Positions 21,611-31,930 of a stretch of 64,000 nucleotides of DNA are shown here, piece by piece. This DNA comes from Nematopogon swammerdamellus (Eukaryota; Arthropoda; Insecta; Lepidoptera; Adelidae), in NCBI GenBank assembly GCA_946902875.1, contig OX336343.1:19949596-20013595 (forward strand), written 5' to 3'. Position 1 is the first letter of the stretch. Every line of letters begins with the position of its first letter. Under the pieces are notes generated by a model. The model was not told the DNA's origin. It saw only the letters and a program-made list of their open reading frames with translations, and searched no databases. Both the position numbers and the translations under genes were made by a program.

Positions 21611-21638
21611 CCCCCCCCCCCCCCCCCCCCCCCCCCCC
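21611..21638 (+). repeat. C28 homopolymer
   Basis: Twenty-eight consecutive C. Such runs form i-motif/G-quadruplex structures and are also a frequent site of sequencing length error. Confidence 0.95.
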
Positions 21639-21688
21639 TTAATGTACTAATATTTACGCAGCTATGTTGATTTACCTTTTGCCGATAG

Positions 21689-21752
21689 AGCGGCCGCTAT
21701 AAGCCGCTTTATACATTATACCTTCAGTACGGAGCGGCCGATATCGGTCGCT
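21689..21752. repeat. Clustered AGCGGCCG palindromes
   Basis: AGCGGCCGATATCGGTCGCT at 21733-21752 is a 20-bp palindrome with one mismatched pair. A related block, AGCGGCCGCTATAAGCCGCT, starts at 21689. A sister palindrome is at 54060-54079, and both regions carry GCCGCTTTATACATTAT. Confidence 0.7.
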
Positions 21753-22280
21753 TTCTTTTTTTTCTGTGTTTCGTTGGGAGGCCCCAACAAAATTATTTTA
21801 TTCTTGTATCTCACTTAGCCGTGTGTATTTGACAGTGATAGATTTAGGCGACAACCATTCCCCCATAGAGAAATGTCAGATTTACTGCGCTGTCAGTGTC
21901 ATCAAGACAGCGGTTATAATAGGAGGGGGTTGTACGTTGCTCTTTTGTTTTCGGGTTTGCTGAGTGTTTTTTTGTGCAGATGAACCCATAAGTGATGTTT
22001 TTTCTCTTTTTCATTATATTACGGATGTATTGAGTGCATTTGTTTGTGCTGAGTTGATTTGAATTTTTCGTAAAAATACTAAGAAAATGCCTCCTTTTCG
22101 GTACCAATTTCGGCTGTTTTTAGAGGCTTGCTTCTCGATATAAATCCGTTTTCTGGATAATGTGCTTAAAGTGCTTGATCGATACTCATCCCTAGATGTT
22201 GATGTGCCCCTATAGAACATCTGTACATAAGTAAATAATCTTAGAATCATTTTAATCAAAATAATAAGAACGAATTTTTT

Positions 22281-22639
22281 GTCAATCTCGGTAGCTCAGT
22301 GTGCGGTCGGTCGATTGTCGGTCGAATCATAAGCACACCTGGGCGCGGTCAGTAGATGGATGGGTGACCGCTCGACCGTTGGAGGCTGACTGTGGTTCGG
22401 ATTCCACGTAAAACTGTAGGTCCCTTGCCTTCTTACCTCACTAGGTGGTATGGTTTAACCCGCCCGGGTTGGTATCACCGCACTGAATGAAAGGTCGGTG
22501 TAAACGGCTATGTAAATAGTTCGTGTTTTCCGTTCAGTTCAGTGTAGACGGCACGACCGAAGGGAAGCACTGACATGGTTCCCCCAAGGAGCTATGACAT
22601 CACGGATGTTGTACAAACCGTGTCAGATTCCATAAAAAA
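22281..22639 (+). mobile_element. SINE-5S, full length, plus orientation
   Basis: The head has the A-box-like GGTAGCTCAGTGTGCGG, then the 5S-like GGGCGCGGTCAGTAGATGGA and TGGGTGACCGC, then the B-box-like GGTTCGGATTCC. The body and a short A tail follow. It is somewhat diverged from the copies at 27445 and 33724. Confidence 0.85.
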
Positions 22640-22749
22640 TAATCTCTTCTCTTCTCTATCTCTACATAATCTCTACATAGCATAAAAAGACAGACGAAAG
22701 AAAGAATGAGACATCATGAGTTTATTTAACTCCATTATATAAAAGATAC

Positions 22750-23135
22750 TAGCTTTTGCCCGCGGCTTCGCTCTCGTGAAATTCGTATTTAAAAAGAAGA
22801 AAGTAAGTAGGTGAGCCCGCTACTGTACCTTTATTTCGGCGCGCGGAACAATTCGGTTTTGTATGAAAGCCACTTATCTTAGCGTAACCGGAAGTCTCAC
22901 ATGTGTCCCGTATAGTTAAATGTGCCTGTACTAAGTTTCATAGAATTAGGATGATCGGTTTAAGAGTTATGGAGGAACATACATACAGAAAAGAACTCTA
23001 AAAATCGTCAATTTAGTTTTAGTATCATACATAGAGTCTACAAACGCAATATCTCATAAAACAAAGTAACTTACTTCATGACCATCCCTTACAGATTTAT
23101 TATTAGTATTGATGATGATTGATACAATTTCAGGT
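22750..23135 (+). repeat. Rep-C (TTTTGCCCGCGGCTTCGCTC)
   Basis: Starts ACTAGCTTTTGCCCGCGGC and contains TAAGTTTCATAGAATTAGGA. It ends near TTACAGATTTATTATTAGT. Copies at 49826 and 54101 (plus) and 50395 (minus) share this layout. It is a widespread lepidopteran-type repeat and non-coding. Confidence 0.75.
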
Positions 23136-23714
23136 ACAGACAGCGTTTTAGAGAAAAAAAAGCATCCCTGGCGGGAACTGCAGCGGTGAAAACGTTTCCC
23201 TGCCAGCAAATAGTTCTATTGAATTTAAGAAAGCTTTCAGGAAATCTCTAAATGAGCGATTTCCAATGCATCGCGCAGCTTAAGCATTTTTAAAATGCTT
23301 TTAAACGAGAGAGCCAGCGCAGAGCTCCGCAATTCGGAACGAAACCTAAGGTGAACCTTTTAGTAGTTGGCTCCGTTCCAAGAAGAGCTTCATCAGTACT
23401 GAGTGTCGCGAACAGTCACTCGCGCTGTAAGTATCTACTTTCCGGTAGCTACTTTCAGGTCCCTTGTTGGAATTTTGGAGGTATTTTTAGTCGGTGGATA
23501 CTTTTCAAAAGAGCACGGGAGACAGAATAATGCACTTTTTAAAATTACAAGTTTGTCAGTTTTATTGAATAATTGCGTGCGTAACATTCTATTTTTAACC
23601 CCCGACGAAAAAAGAGGGGTGTTATAATTAATATACAATATTTTTATTCAAATAAATTAATTAATAATATGTGAAATACTTTTTTGAACAATGGTTTCAA
23701 ACGGGCTAAAAATA
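23136..23714. other. Mostly unassigned interval
   Basis: No gene recognised. AACCCCCGACGAAAAAAGAG at about 23597 is the start word of the Rep-F family (see 41255). Confidence 0.4.
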
Positions 23715-24045
23715 CATTCAAACATGCTGTATCCTGACAATCAGGGTAAGCAGAATAGTAAGTGTTGTGCTGCAGCCTGCAAGTACTCTTGAAAATTACA
23801 GCACAACACCGACCACCACGTTTAGCAAAGTATTAGAACAACATAACTACATCAAGCAACAAGTAAGGCACGAAGACGTACCTGCTACGCGACTCGATGG
23901 AAGGACTGTGCCAAGGCGGGAGGTGGCTAGCCCGTCGTCTTTATGCACGGAATCTTGTCCTTATCTCTTAATCGCCTTTTACGATATGCACAGGAAGAGA
24001 TGTAGTGGGGCTATTATTTTTAAGTACCGACCCCACACGGTACTG
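23715..24045 (+). mobile_element. SINE-D copy with H3 end
   Basis: Runs from ACATGCTGTATCCTGACAAT through AACACCGACCACCACGTTTA to the H3 module (GTACCGACCCCACACGGTAC). It is uninterrupted and about 330 bp long. Confidence 0.8.
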
Positions 24046-24202
24046 ATGAATTTGATGCATGAATCGTTCACCGAAGTCTACACTAACAAACTGTATTACT
24101 CTGCAATGATATGAACTGTTGTGAGTTTTCTCAACGATAGCTAATCTCTACACTCCGCACTATTATTACTATATAACCTATCGCATGCGCCCCACGATTT
24201 TA

Positions 24203-24546
24203 GGGTTCCGTATCCGATACGGGACTTACTAAGCCTACGCCGTCTATCTGTCTGTCTGTCTGTTTGTAAGAGAGCTGTATCTCTTGAACCGTAATAGGTA
24301 GCCCGTTGAAATTTTCACAGGATATGTGCTATTATGGCCGATGTAACAACAAATAAGAAAAAGTAAAATACTAAAAAGTGTATGCGCGCCATCTACCATT
24401 ATGAAGCATTTTAATTAATCATGAATTTGAACTAATATGAAGCATTTCATAATACAATACACGCCATATGGCGTGAGTGGCGCTGACCATGACATGACGA
24501 TACGGAACCCTCAGTGCGCGAGTTCTTCACGCACTTGGCCAGTTTT
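24203..24546 (+). repeat. Rep-A, shortened copy
   Basis: Both ends are present (TTAGGGTTCCGTATCCG; ACTTGGCCAGTTTTTTTT), with a short CTGT run and an internal deletion. Confidence 0.8.
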
Positions 24547-25600
24547 TTTTAGTTTAAAAAAATATAAATTTTATACTTTAATTTAAAAAGAAATTAATTT
24601 TATACTTTTTAATCAGTTTTAAATTTTTTTTATAAAAAAATATAATTAGTTAATTATTTTCTGCGTTTTTATCTTGTTTGTGTGTGAAATTTTGCAATAG
24701 ATTTTAAACATCTTGATGATTATTAATCTGTAACCAGTTGGACACTGTTGGCAGTTCTGTTTAAAGTTTAAAGTCTCTCGCTCATCGACAAAATTTGTAA
24801 CGAACAGACAGATAAACAGACAGACAAGAAAGCGAATTAAAAAAAATGTTGTAGAAGTGTTGTAAATAAAAAATATTGTAAAATGTGATATATACTTTAT
24901 AAACTCGTCGCATAACTGAACCCTTAACTTTTTTATATGTACTGTCCACTACTTCTGGACATGGTATGTCTAGCAACATTTGAAGACTTCACCGCGAAAT
25001 AAAGTAGATACTAAATAATATATTTGTTAATTATATGGGTTTTTGAATTACCGTGGTTGTTAGACATTATTTTAAATCTCTGATCTGTGATTATTTTAAA
25101 TCTGATTTAAAATAATATTTGTTAATTAACTCATAATGTAATGCGACTACCTAGTCGTAACAGATATATAACTATTAAATACATATGTAATGAAGCACCA
25201 AAGCGCAAACATTATCATTAATTGGATCAATAGCTGAAATATTCCATGTGCTAATTATGCGCGTAGCTTATTGCTAGGCAATAGTTGATATATCTCGCAT
25301 AGAAATTTATATTTGTAGAAGCGCTATCGACTTATGGAGGATGCGAACAAAAATACGAAATTGCCCGCTCTCTAAGTTTTTTTTTTCGTTCACCAACATG
25401 GCTAGCTGTGCTGAGAGACCAATCGTGCAGTCAACAGAGCCAAAATCACCTCGCAAAAAGCATGCTCAGTTAGGCGCGATGTCAGCAGGTTTGCGGACTG
25501 TTGCTAGTCTGTCTAGTCTGTTAATACGACGTTTGAAGACACCCAGATTTGAGGATTCGGGAAAAACTCGCCGGAAGACAGTTCTACACCCTAGAACGAA
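24547..25600. other. AT-rich interval with no recognised gene
   Basis: Long A/T-rich stretches with short direct repeats of ATTTTAAATCTGATTT near 25070-25110. The frame starting at 25341 merges non-repetitive sequence with a LINE tail, and I do not call it a gene. Confidence 0.45.
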
Positions 25601-25985
25601 CTGCTTGAGTGTGTTCTATCGCTTATCTTGTGAGGAGTGTTTAATCCATCAGTCGTTTAAATTCCACCTCCGCACTACGCGTACTGAGCAGTGAATACAC
25701 CACTATAAGATCCACTGATCGAGCTACCACAGCAGAACCGGTTGGTGCAGAACCGATTCCGTAGGTCATTTAATTTTATTCACAGAACATGGAAACAGAA
25801 AATATGAAACGCCCCTCCCTGCCATTTATTTGCTCCCAAGTACAGCCTGGGGTTTTTTCGAAAGGGCCGTGAAAAGACTCCTGTCAGGCCGGTACGGAAT
25901 TCGCAATCCCCGTGCACCATATAATTTCCATGGGTGTCGCTACACACCCAATCGTAGGTGTGACGATGTCGCGCTTTTCATAAAA
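25601..25985 (+). pseudogene. LINE-beta 3' fragment, degenerate
   Basis: Recognisable pieces: SVFYRLSCEECL, FHLRTTRTEQ, and RLLSGRYGIRNPRAPYNFHG with frame breaks between them. An A-rich end follows ATGTCGCGCTTTTCATAAAA. It matches the C terminus at 7890-8209. Confidence 0.75.
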
Positions 25986-26499
25986 TAAAAATTATTACAT
26001 AATATCGCTGTCGCATTTGTTTGCTCACGTGTCATCTGTAATGGTGTGCACGCCGCCGACCAAATTGTTTGTCAGGTAAAATGTACACCGACTACTGAAC
26101 CAATGGCTATCTAGTCGGTGACAATATGTGATAATTTGCTGTGCTGGAAATTACTATCGACATCTCGCAGCACAACACCTATTACTCTTCTTCCTCCCGA
26201 TAGGCGGGGTACAGCGTGATATGTATGTCAATGCGGCTTCTGGGTGCATAATTCTATACCGCGTATAATTAACAGAGGAGTAACATTTGGCATAGGTATG
26301 TATATGTTCTAATGAAGTGGTACTAAGACTAGCCAAGGCCCGCAGCTCCGCTCGCGTCTATGTCGGATTTGTGTAAATGTAGATACCGTGGAAGTTCAAA
26401 GTGGAATGCGTTTTAGATTTCGGGTTAAACGAAAGGTTTTATCTATGAAGGGTGGTGGGATGATCGATATTCGAGAAACGGTAATGACATAATTAGATA
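25986..26499. other. Unassigned interval
   Basis: No gene or clear repeat family recognised. Confidence 0.4.
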
Positions 26500-26996
26500 A
26501 ATACATACCACACGCTGTATCCCGACAATCGGGTTAAGGAGAGTAATCGGAGTTGCGCTGCAGGTGTACGCTGGTAAATTACAGCACAAAACCGATGACC
26601 ACGTTTAGCAAAGTATTCGGACAAGACTATCTAATAAATCTATATAATAATTCAAAAAACATACATACACACATCACACACGCTGAATCCCGATAATCGG
26701 GGTAAGCAGAGTAATCGGTGTTGTGCTGCAAGAACTCTGGTAAATTACAGCACAACACCGACCACCGCGTTTCGCAAATTATTCGAACAAGATTCAATAG
26801 ATCAAGCAGCAAGTAAGGCACGAAGACCCACCTGCTGCATGACTCGGTGGAAGTACCGTGCCAAGGTGAGAGGTGGTGAGCCTGTCGCCCGTTAGCACAG
26901 CATCTTGTCCTTATCCCTTAGTCGCCTTTTACGACATGCATGGGGAGAGATGCAGTGGGGCTATTATTTTTACATAAGTACCGGCCCCACACGGTT
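26500..26996 (+). mobile_element. Two SINE-D copies in tandem orientation
   Basis: The first (26500-26640) holds only the ACACGCTG half. The second (26660-26996) is complete to the H3 end. The 5' halves differ at several positions, so they are separate insertions rather than a fresh duplication. Confidence 0.75.
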
Positions 26997-27444
26997 CAAA
27001 ACGGTCAAAAATATTATAATGAAGAAATCCTTATATTTATGCTCATAATATTTGTCTATACCGCAACCGAATTTATTGCTACAGAACACTAGCAAGCCGT
27101 AAACTCATTTCATCGACCAAATGGGTTAGATGTTATCTTTTTCAAACTTGCCACAGTTAAGTAGTCTTTATTTCAAGGGAACAGAGTTCAAAGCAGAGGG
27201 GCATGCGAATGGCTGAGGAAATTCGACCAATAGTGGCGTTCCGTCCTGCAGGAGCGTTCAGGATGCCGTGTCCCGGAGATATCTCCGATGAGGTGATATA
27301 GAATAAAATATGCATATCCGATAGAGCTGAGGCATTGGCACGAACGTAAAATAGAATATTATATTGGCACACTTCTTTCCAATGGAGGTCAATGGACCGA
27401 GACAGCGGATCTCCACGTATCTCTCTTACCTTTGTCTTATCTTT
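26997..27444. other. Unassigned interval
   Basis: No gene or clear repeat family recognised. Low-similarity frames only. Confidence 0.4.
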
Positions 27445-27842
27445 GTCAGCCTCGATAGCTCAGTGGTGCAGACAGTCAACTGTCGCTATTGAATGTTAAG
27501 CAACGCTGGGCGCGGTCAGTACTTGGATGGGTGACCGCTGACCGTTGGAGGCTGACCGAGGTTCGGATTCCTCGTAAAACTGTAGGTCCCTTCCCTCCTA
27601 ATCTTACTCGGTGGTAGGGTTTAACCCGCCCGGGTTGGTACCACCGCACTGAATGAAACGTCGGTCCAAACGGCTATAATTAGTCTGTGTTTTCCGACCA
27701 GTTCAGTGTAGCCGGCACGATCAAAGGGGGAAGCACTGACATGGCACCTAGTTCACCCGGTGTTATGGGCTGACATCACGGACGTTGTAGGTGATGTAGC
27801 CAACCGTGTCAGTTTCCATAAAAAAAAAAAAAAAAAAAAAAA
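27445..27842 (+). mobile_element. SINE-5S reference copy: tRNA A box, 5S-like segment, B box, body, poly(A)
   Basis: Element order: A-box-like TAGCTCAGTGGTGCA (27456-27470), then a 44-bp segment at 27496-27539 that follows insect 5S rRNA. It includes TTAAGCAACGCTGGGCGCGG and GTACTTGGATGGGTGACCGC, covering the 5S internal control regions. A B-box-like GGTTCGGATTCC lies at 27560-27571. The body (CCCGGGTTGGTACCACCGCA) and an A run at 27820-27842 complete it. The similarity to 5S rRNA is from memory of the conserved gene, but it is long and unambiguous. Confidence 0.9.
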
Positions 27843-28020
27843 CCTATTTTTTAATGTAATCAGGTATGGGTGGCTGAGTCGGAGGGGCCAAAGAACATGC
27901 TGCGACCAGACAATATCACCTCCGAGAATATCGCATCCAAATCCATCCATCCGTTTGGGAGCTACGATGCCACAGACAGACAGACGGAGGCGTCAAACTT
28001 ACACTTACGTCGGAGGTTAA
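27843..28020 (-). repeat. SINE-tR 3' end joined to Rep-F start, reversed
   Basis: GGTGGCTGAGTCGGAGGGGC and AATATCACCTCCGAGAA are the reversed tail of SINE-tR (see 63045). CGTTTGGGAGCTACGATGCC to about 28000 is reversed Rep-F. Confidence 0.7.
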
Positions 28021-28032
28021 AATACGTATTTG

Positions 28033-28469
28033 TACCGTGTGGGGTCGGTACTTAAAAAGAATAGCCCCACTGCATCTCTCCCCGTCGCATGTCGTAAAAG
28101 TCGACTAAGGGATCGTCAACCTCGGCAGCTTAATGGTGCGGTCAGTTATTGGATGGATGGCCGCCCGACTGTTGGAGGCTGACCGTGGTTCGGATTCCAC
28201 GTTAAACTGTAGGTCCCTTCCCTTCTTACCTTACTAGGTGGTAGGGTTTATCCCGGCCGGGTTGGTACCACCGCACTGAGCGAAACGTCGGTCGAAACGG
28301 CTATGTAAATAGTTCGTGTTTTCCGTCCAGTTCAGTGTAGCCGGCGCGAAATGAAGGGAAGCACTGACATGGCACCTAGTTCACCCGGTGTTATGGGCTG
28401 ACATCACGGATGTTGTAGGTGATGTAGCCAACCGTGTCAAGTTTCCATAAAAAAAAAAAAAAAAAAAAA
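28033..28469 (+). mobile_element. Composite SINE: H3 module + reduced 5S/tRNA head + body
   Basis: H3 (ACCGTGTGGGGTCGGTACTT to CGACTAAGGGAT) is followed by TCGGCAGCTTAATGGTGCGG and a short 5S-like remnant, TTATTGGATGGATGGCCGC. Then come the B-box-like GGTTCGGATTCC, the body and a 22-base A tail. It shows that H3 is joined 5' of the tRNA/5S head and is not an independent neighbour. Confidence 0.88.
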
Positions 28470-28751
28470 CGTAGTCTATCGCTTCCGTTCTTTCTCCTAC
28501 GGAGTAAGTAGGTACGCCCGTCTATGCAAAGACAGCCTCTATCGCCCGCAACGACGTTTCTGCCCCCTCCGCACTCCCGATCAGTTCCACGGAGAAAATA
28601 GATAGAGAGAAGTTGTTGTTAGCTTTAATTTCTAGTAAAACATCATGTGTCACCAGTGCGTAGCGGCGGGAGGCAGGACTTCAGAACCCGCCAATCATCG
28701 CGAGTCGCGATCATTGCGCCGTGACACACTGCTGATACAATTCTTTTTTTC
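28470..28751. other. Unassigned interval
   Basis: No feature recognised. ATCGCGAGTCGCGAT at about 28698 is a short perfect palindrome. Confidence 0.4.
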
Positions 28752-29140
28752 CGCATAATGACGCTTCTCCGAGCGTGGTTCCGCAAGAAGTGGTGTTATT
28801 GGCTGTGCTTAATCTTCCATTGGTACTTACTCCCCTTCTCTTACTCTCCTGTCACTCCGTTGATTGTGTTGCACAACAGCACCACCGATTAATGTACATA
28901 ATGTAAGTTTATTATATACAAAATGTGCTTATTAAAGTATTTATGTAGTATTCGTATGTAGTTTATCATACATATTATTTCTTTACAGTCTAACACATTG
29001 CCACAAACTATTGTTCTTCGCCTGCATCTACTTCTCCCACATGCCAAAGCTTAGTTAGAATAGAATGCCTCGCGGCATTAAGCTCGCCTGTCCTACATAA
29101 ATTTTATTAATTGGTGTTCAATAAAGAATATATACATTTT
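28752..29140 (+). repeat. LINE-gamma 3' UTR scrap followed by Rep-E
   Basis: GAGCGTGGTTCCGCAAGAAG and TGGTGTTATTGGCTGTG also occur after the LINE-gamma stop at 39036. From about 28815 the sequence is Rep-E, ending AATTGGTGTTCAATAAAG. It is the reverse complement of the copy at 20655. Confidence 0.7.
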
Positions 29141-29619
29141 ATACATATTTAGGGCGTGCCGGCTGTTCATAAAAAAAAATTATGATTGTTGAAATGATGA
29201 CGTATGTGATGATCACATTTGATGAACATGCAAATTTAAAAAAAAGTTCTTATTAATAATTTCTAAAACATTACAATTCATTCTCACAGATTTTCCACAG
29301 TAGGAATAAAATGTTTTAGACAGATACATAGATAATCAATCACCCTCACCTAAGCTCGCCATTGATGGCTATACCTAGTGGTAATGCGTACCCAGTTTGG
29401 TGAGACGAATTCCTCTCTAATTGTTTTCTCCGTGGTAACCTCGTTGTCGATTCACTCGTCCAAGTCGGAACTGAGGTCTGCTGTTGTCAGGACACTCAAG
29501 TAAGAACTGAGGAAGGGAGGACTTGACTAGAGATGAACAATTTGTAGTTTGCATAATTATCGGCTTACATTATTTATTAGTAAACAGAAAGTACCTAACC
29601 AACCGGGCGCGGGTTGAAC

Positions 29620-29832
29620 CGGTAGGGTTCAACCCGCCCGGGTTGGTAAAACCGCACTGAATGAACCGTCGTCGGTCGAAACGGCTATGTAAATAGTTTG
29701 TGTTTTCCGTCCAGTTCAGTGGCACGACCGAAGGGAAGCACTGACACGGCACCTAGTTCACCCGGTGTTATGGGCTGACATCACGGATGTTGTAGGTGAT
29801 GTAGCAGACCGTGTCTGTTTCCATAAAAAAAA
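29620..29832 (+). mobile_element. SINE-5S body, 5' truncated
   Basis: Begins in the body at GGTAGGGTTCAACCCGCCCG and ends in TCTGTTTCCATAAAAAAA. The preceding 29150-29590 interval shows no recognisable feature. Confidence 0.8.
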
Positions 29833-29859
29833 CCAAATTTCAATTAATTTTGCAGAAAA

Positions 29860-29960
29860 ATCTGTATGCACATCAGTGGAAGAGGTGTGTCTGGATCGTG
29901 GCACGCGGAGATCCGTTGTCTCTGCCTACCCAACTGGGAAACAGACGTGACGCTATAGGT
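29860..29960 (+). pseudogene. LINE-zeta C-terminal remnant
   Basis: Reads EEVCLDRGTRRSVVSAYPTG, then KQT and a stop. The same tail is at 33195-33315 and around the hAT insertion at 54900-56120. It is the end of a non-LTR ORF2 of a clade I cannot fix. Confidence 0.6.
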
Positions 29961-30019
29961 TTCCGCACCACAAAAAAAAAACTTGAAGAACACGTTTCCG
30001 GTATAGGGACCTCCCAATT

Positions 30020-30640
30020 TTTTTTACTATTTCTATTTCTTATTGTTGGTTGTTATATCCGCCATAATATTAATAACACATATTCTGTGATTATTTTAGC
30101 CGGCTAGCTATGGCGGTTTCGAAAGTATAGCAGTAGGACAGACAGACAGACAGACAGACAGATGGCGTAGACTTAGTAATAGGCTTGGGTGCGCTGTAGT
30201 ATAAGGCAGGTTTGGTTGAAGATTGCCGGTAGCTGGGACTGATAGGCGAGGGTCTAAGGAGCTATTAGCAAAAAAAAATTTTGTGCGGAGACTTGTACTT
30301 TCGGAGAAAAAAAATTTTTAAAAATTTTCGCGCATCTTCTATAAATTAACCCTAACCTAATGTTGAGGCGGCGCATGTCGTTTTTGCATAAATTCCTATT
30401 CAAAATAAATGTTTTGGTGCATTTAAAAAAATAAAATAAAAAATCGAAAATTTAATTTTGTATGAAAAATATTTTTTTTTTAATTTTTTTTCTCCGAAAG
30501 TACATGTCTCCGCACAACATTTTTTTTTGCTAATAGCTCCTTAGACCCTCGCCTATCATTCCCAGCTACCGGCAATCTTCAACCAAACCTGCCTTATACT
30601 ACAGCGCACCCATAGGCTTCCGTATGGGATACGGAAACCT
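30020..30640 (-). repeat. Rep-A copy split by a MITE
   Basis: Reversed Rep-A sequence (TTAATAACACATATTCTGTG, then CAGACAGA repeats) stops at 30186. It resumes at 30612 with ATAGGCTTCCGTATGGGATA. The interruption is the element at 30187-30611. Confidence 0.8.
30187..30611. mobile_element. 425-bp MITE with 130-bp inverted arms and 8-bp target duplication
   Basis: The arms 30187-30316 and 30482-30611 are reverse complements with few mismatches, starting GGGTGCGCTGTAGTATAAGG. ATAGGCTT occurs immediately outside both ends (30179-30186 and 30612-30619), and removing one copy restores Rep-A. An 8-bp duplication fits hAT, P or Merlin superfamilies. The terminal GGGTGCGC does not decide between them. 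It is non-coding. Confidence 0.9.
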
Positions 30641-30913
30641 AAAAACATTGTCGAACTATAATTTATGCATTGTCATGAAATATCGTTAACGTTTTGTGTT
30701 CTCTATTGCGAAATAAATATCGGAATCAGAATGAAGTGAAACGAAAATGTATTCAACGATTTCTTCCCCCAGTTCCGAGTGTAAGGAACCTATAAGGAAA
30801 AGTACTAAAAGGGGAAAGTCGATTGAAAGCGGTCGGGGTCAATGACATTAACGCCTTGTTGTTAGTTTCGGACTATACACACATACCCCACGCTGTATCC
30901 TGACAATTGGGGT

Positions 30914-31117
30914 AAGTTGTTATTTAAATAAAAATTGTGATAAGAAACTTGACGATGGCCTATTTCTTGCTTGGACCATAACATAGATAGAACTATACAA
31001 ATTTAAGTACCTACCTTATTGTATATATTATACCTATCACTATTGCATGTTGACGAACCTAAGTGTAATCTTGTTACCTATAGATAATAAAATGGAATTG
31101 AATTGAATTGAATTGAA
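30914..31117 (+). mobile_element. Short LINE 3' end with (ATTGA)n tail
   Basis: Non-coding AT-rich sequence ends in GGAATTGAATTGAATTGAAT and interrupts SINE-D. The pentanucleotide tail is typical of some non-LTR 3' ends. The clade is not determined. Confidence 0.55.
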
Positions 31118-31215
31118 GCAGAGTAATCGTTGTTGTGCTGCAATAACTCTGGTACATTACAGAACAACACCGATCACCACGTTTAGTAAAGTATTCGGAT
31201 AAGATAACTATCCAG

Positions 31216-31466
31216 CAGTAAGTATAAAACGAACGCAAACGGCATCCCGGCTCCGCGGCCTACTGTGCCATCTTATATTTATCATTATCCCTGCCCATCT
31301 ATTTCCTCCCAAGTACAGCCTGGGGGTTTTCAAAATGGGCGTGAAAAGGCTCCTGTCAGGCCGGCACGGCATTCGCAATCCTCGTGCATCACAGAATGTC
31401 CATGGGCATCGTTAGACACCTACTTGTAGGTGGAACGATGCCACATGTCGCGCTATCCATAAAAAA
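31216..31466 (+). pseudogene. LINE-beta 3' fragment inserted in SINE-D
   Basis: CCCATCTATTTCCTCCCAAG begins an ORF2 tail reading LGVFKMGVKRLLSGRHGIRN. The usual 3' signature follows (ACGATGCCACATGTCGCGCT) with an A tail at about 31460. Confidence 0.8.
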
Positions 31467-31567
31467 AATTAGGTACGAAGACCATCTCCGGCATGACTCG
31501 GTGGAAGGACCGTGCCAAGGTGAGAGGTGGCCAACCTGTCGCCCTTTAGCACGCCATCTTGTTGGAC

Positions 31568-31930
31568 TTTTTTTTTCATCACCTACAACGTCCGTGATGT
31601 CAGCCCATAACACCGGGTGAACTAGGTGCCATGTCAGTGCTTCCCCCTTTGATCGTGCCGGCTACACTGAACTGGTCGGAAAACACAAACTATTTTACAT
31701 AGCCGTTTCGACCGACGTTTCTTTCAGTGCGGTGGTATCAACCCGGGCGGGTTAAACCCTACCACCAAGTAAGATTAGGAGGGAAGGGACCTACAGTTTT
31801 ACGAGGAATCCGAACCTCGGTCAGCCTCCAACGGTCAGCGGTCACCCATCCAAGTACTGACCGCACCCAGCGTTGCTAACATTCAATAGCGACAGTTGAC
31901 TGTCTGCACCACTGAGCTATCGAGGCTGAC
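31568..31930 (-). mobile_element. SINE-5S, nearly full length, reversed
   Basis: Starts with a T run and ends with the reversed head CACTGAGCTATCGAGGCTGA. The 5S-like segment is present (GCGGTCACCCATCCAAGTAC). The last tail bases before poly(A) are missing. Confidence 0.88.

Larger units (their letters stand above)
30880..31567 (+). mobile_element. SINE-D copy broken by two LINE insertions and one SINE
   Basis: SINE-D pieces are about 30880-30913, 31118-31215 and 31467-31567, read in order as one element. Between them lie a LINE 3' end with an ATTGA-repeat tail (30914-31117) and a LINE-beta 3' end (31216-31466). A reversed SINE-5S caps it at 31568. Homologous complete SINE-D copies at 23715 and 26660 establish the order. 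Confidence 0.75.

Noticed and set aside
27496..27539. Possible 5S rRNA gene
   Set aside because: Only the internal control region is present; both 5S ends are missing, and it sits inside a SINE in several copies.
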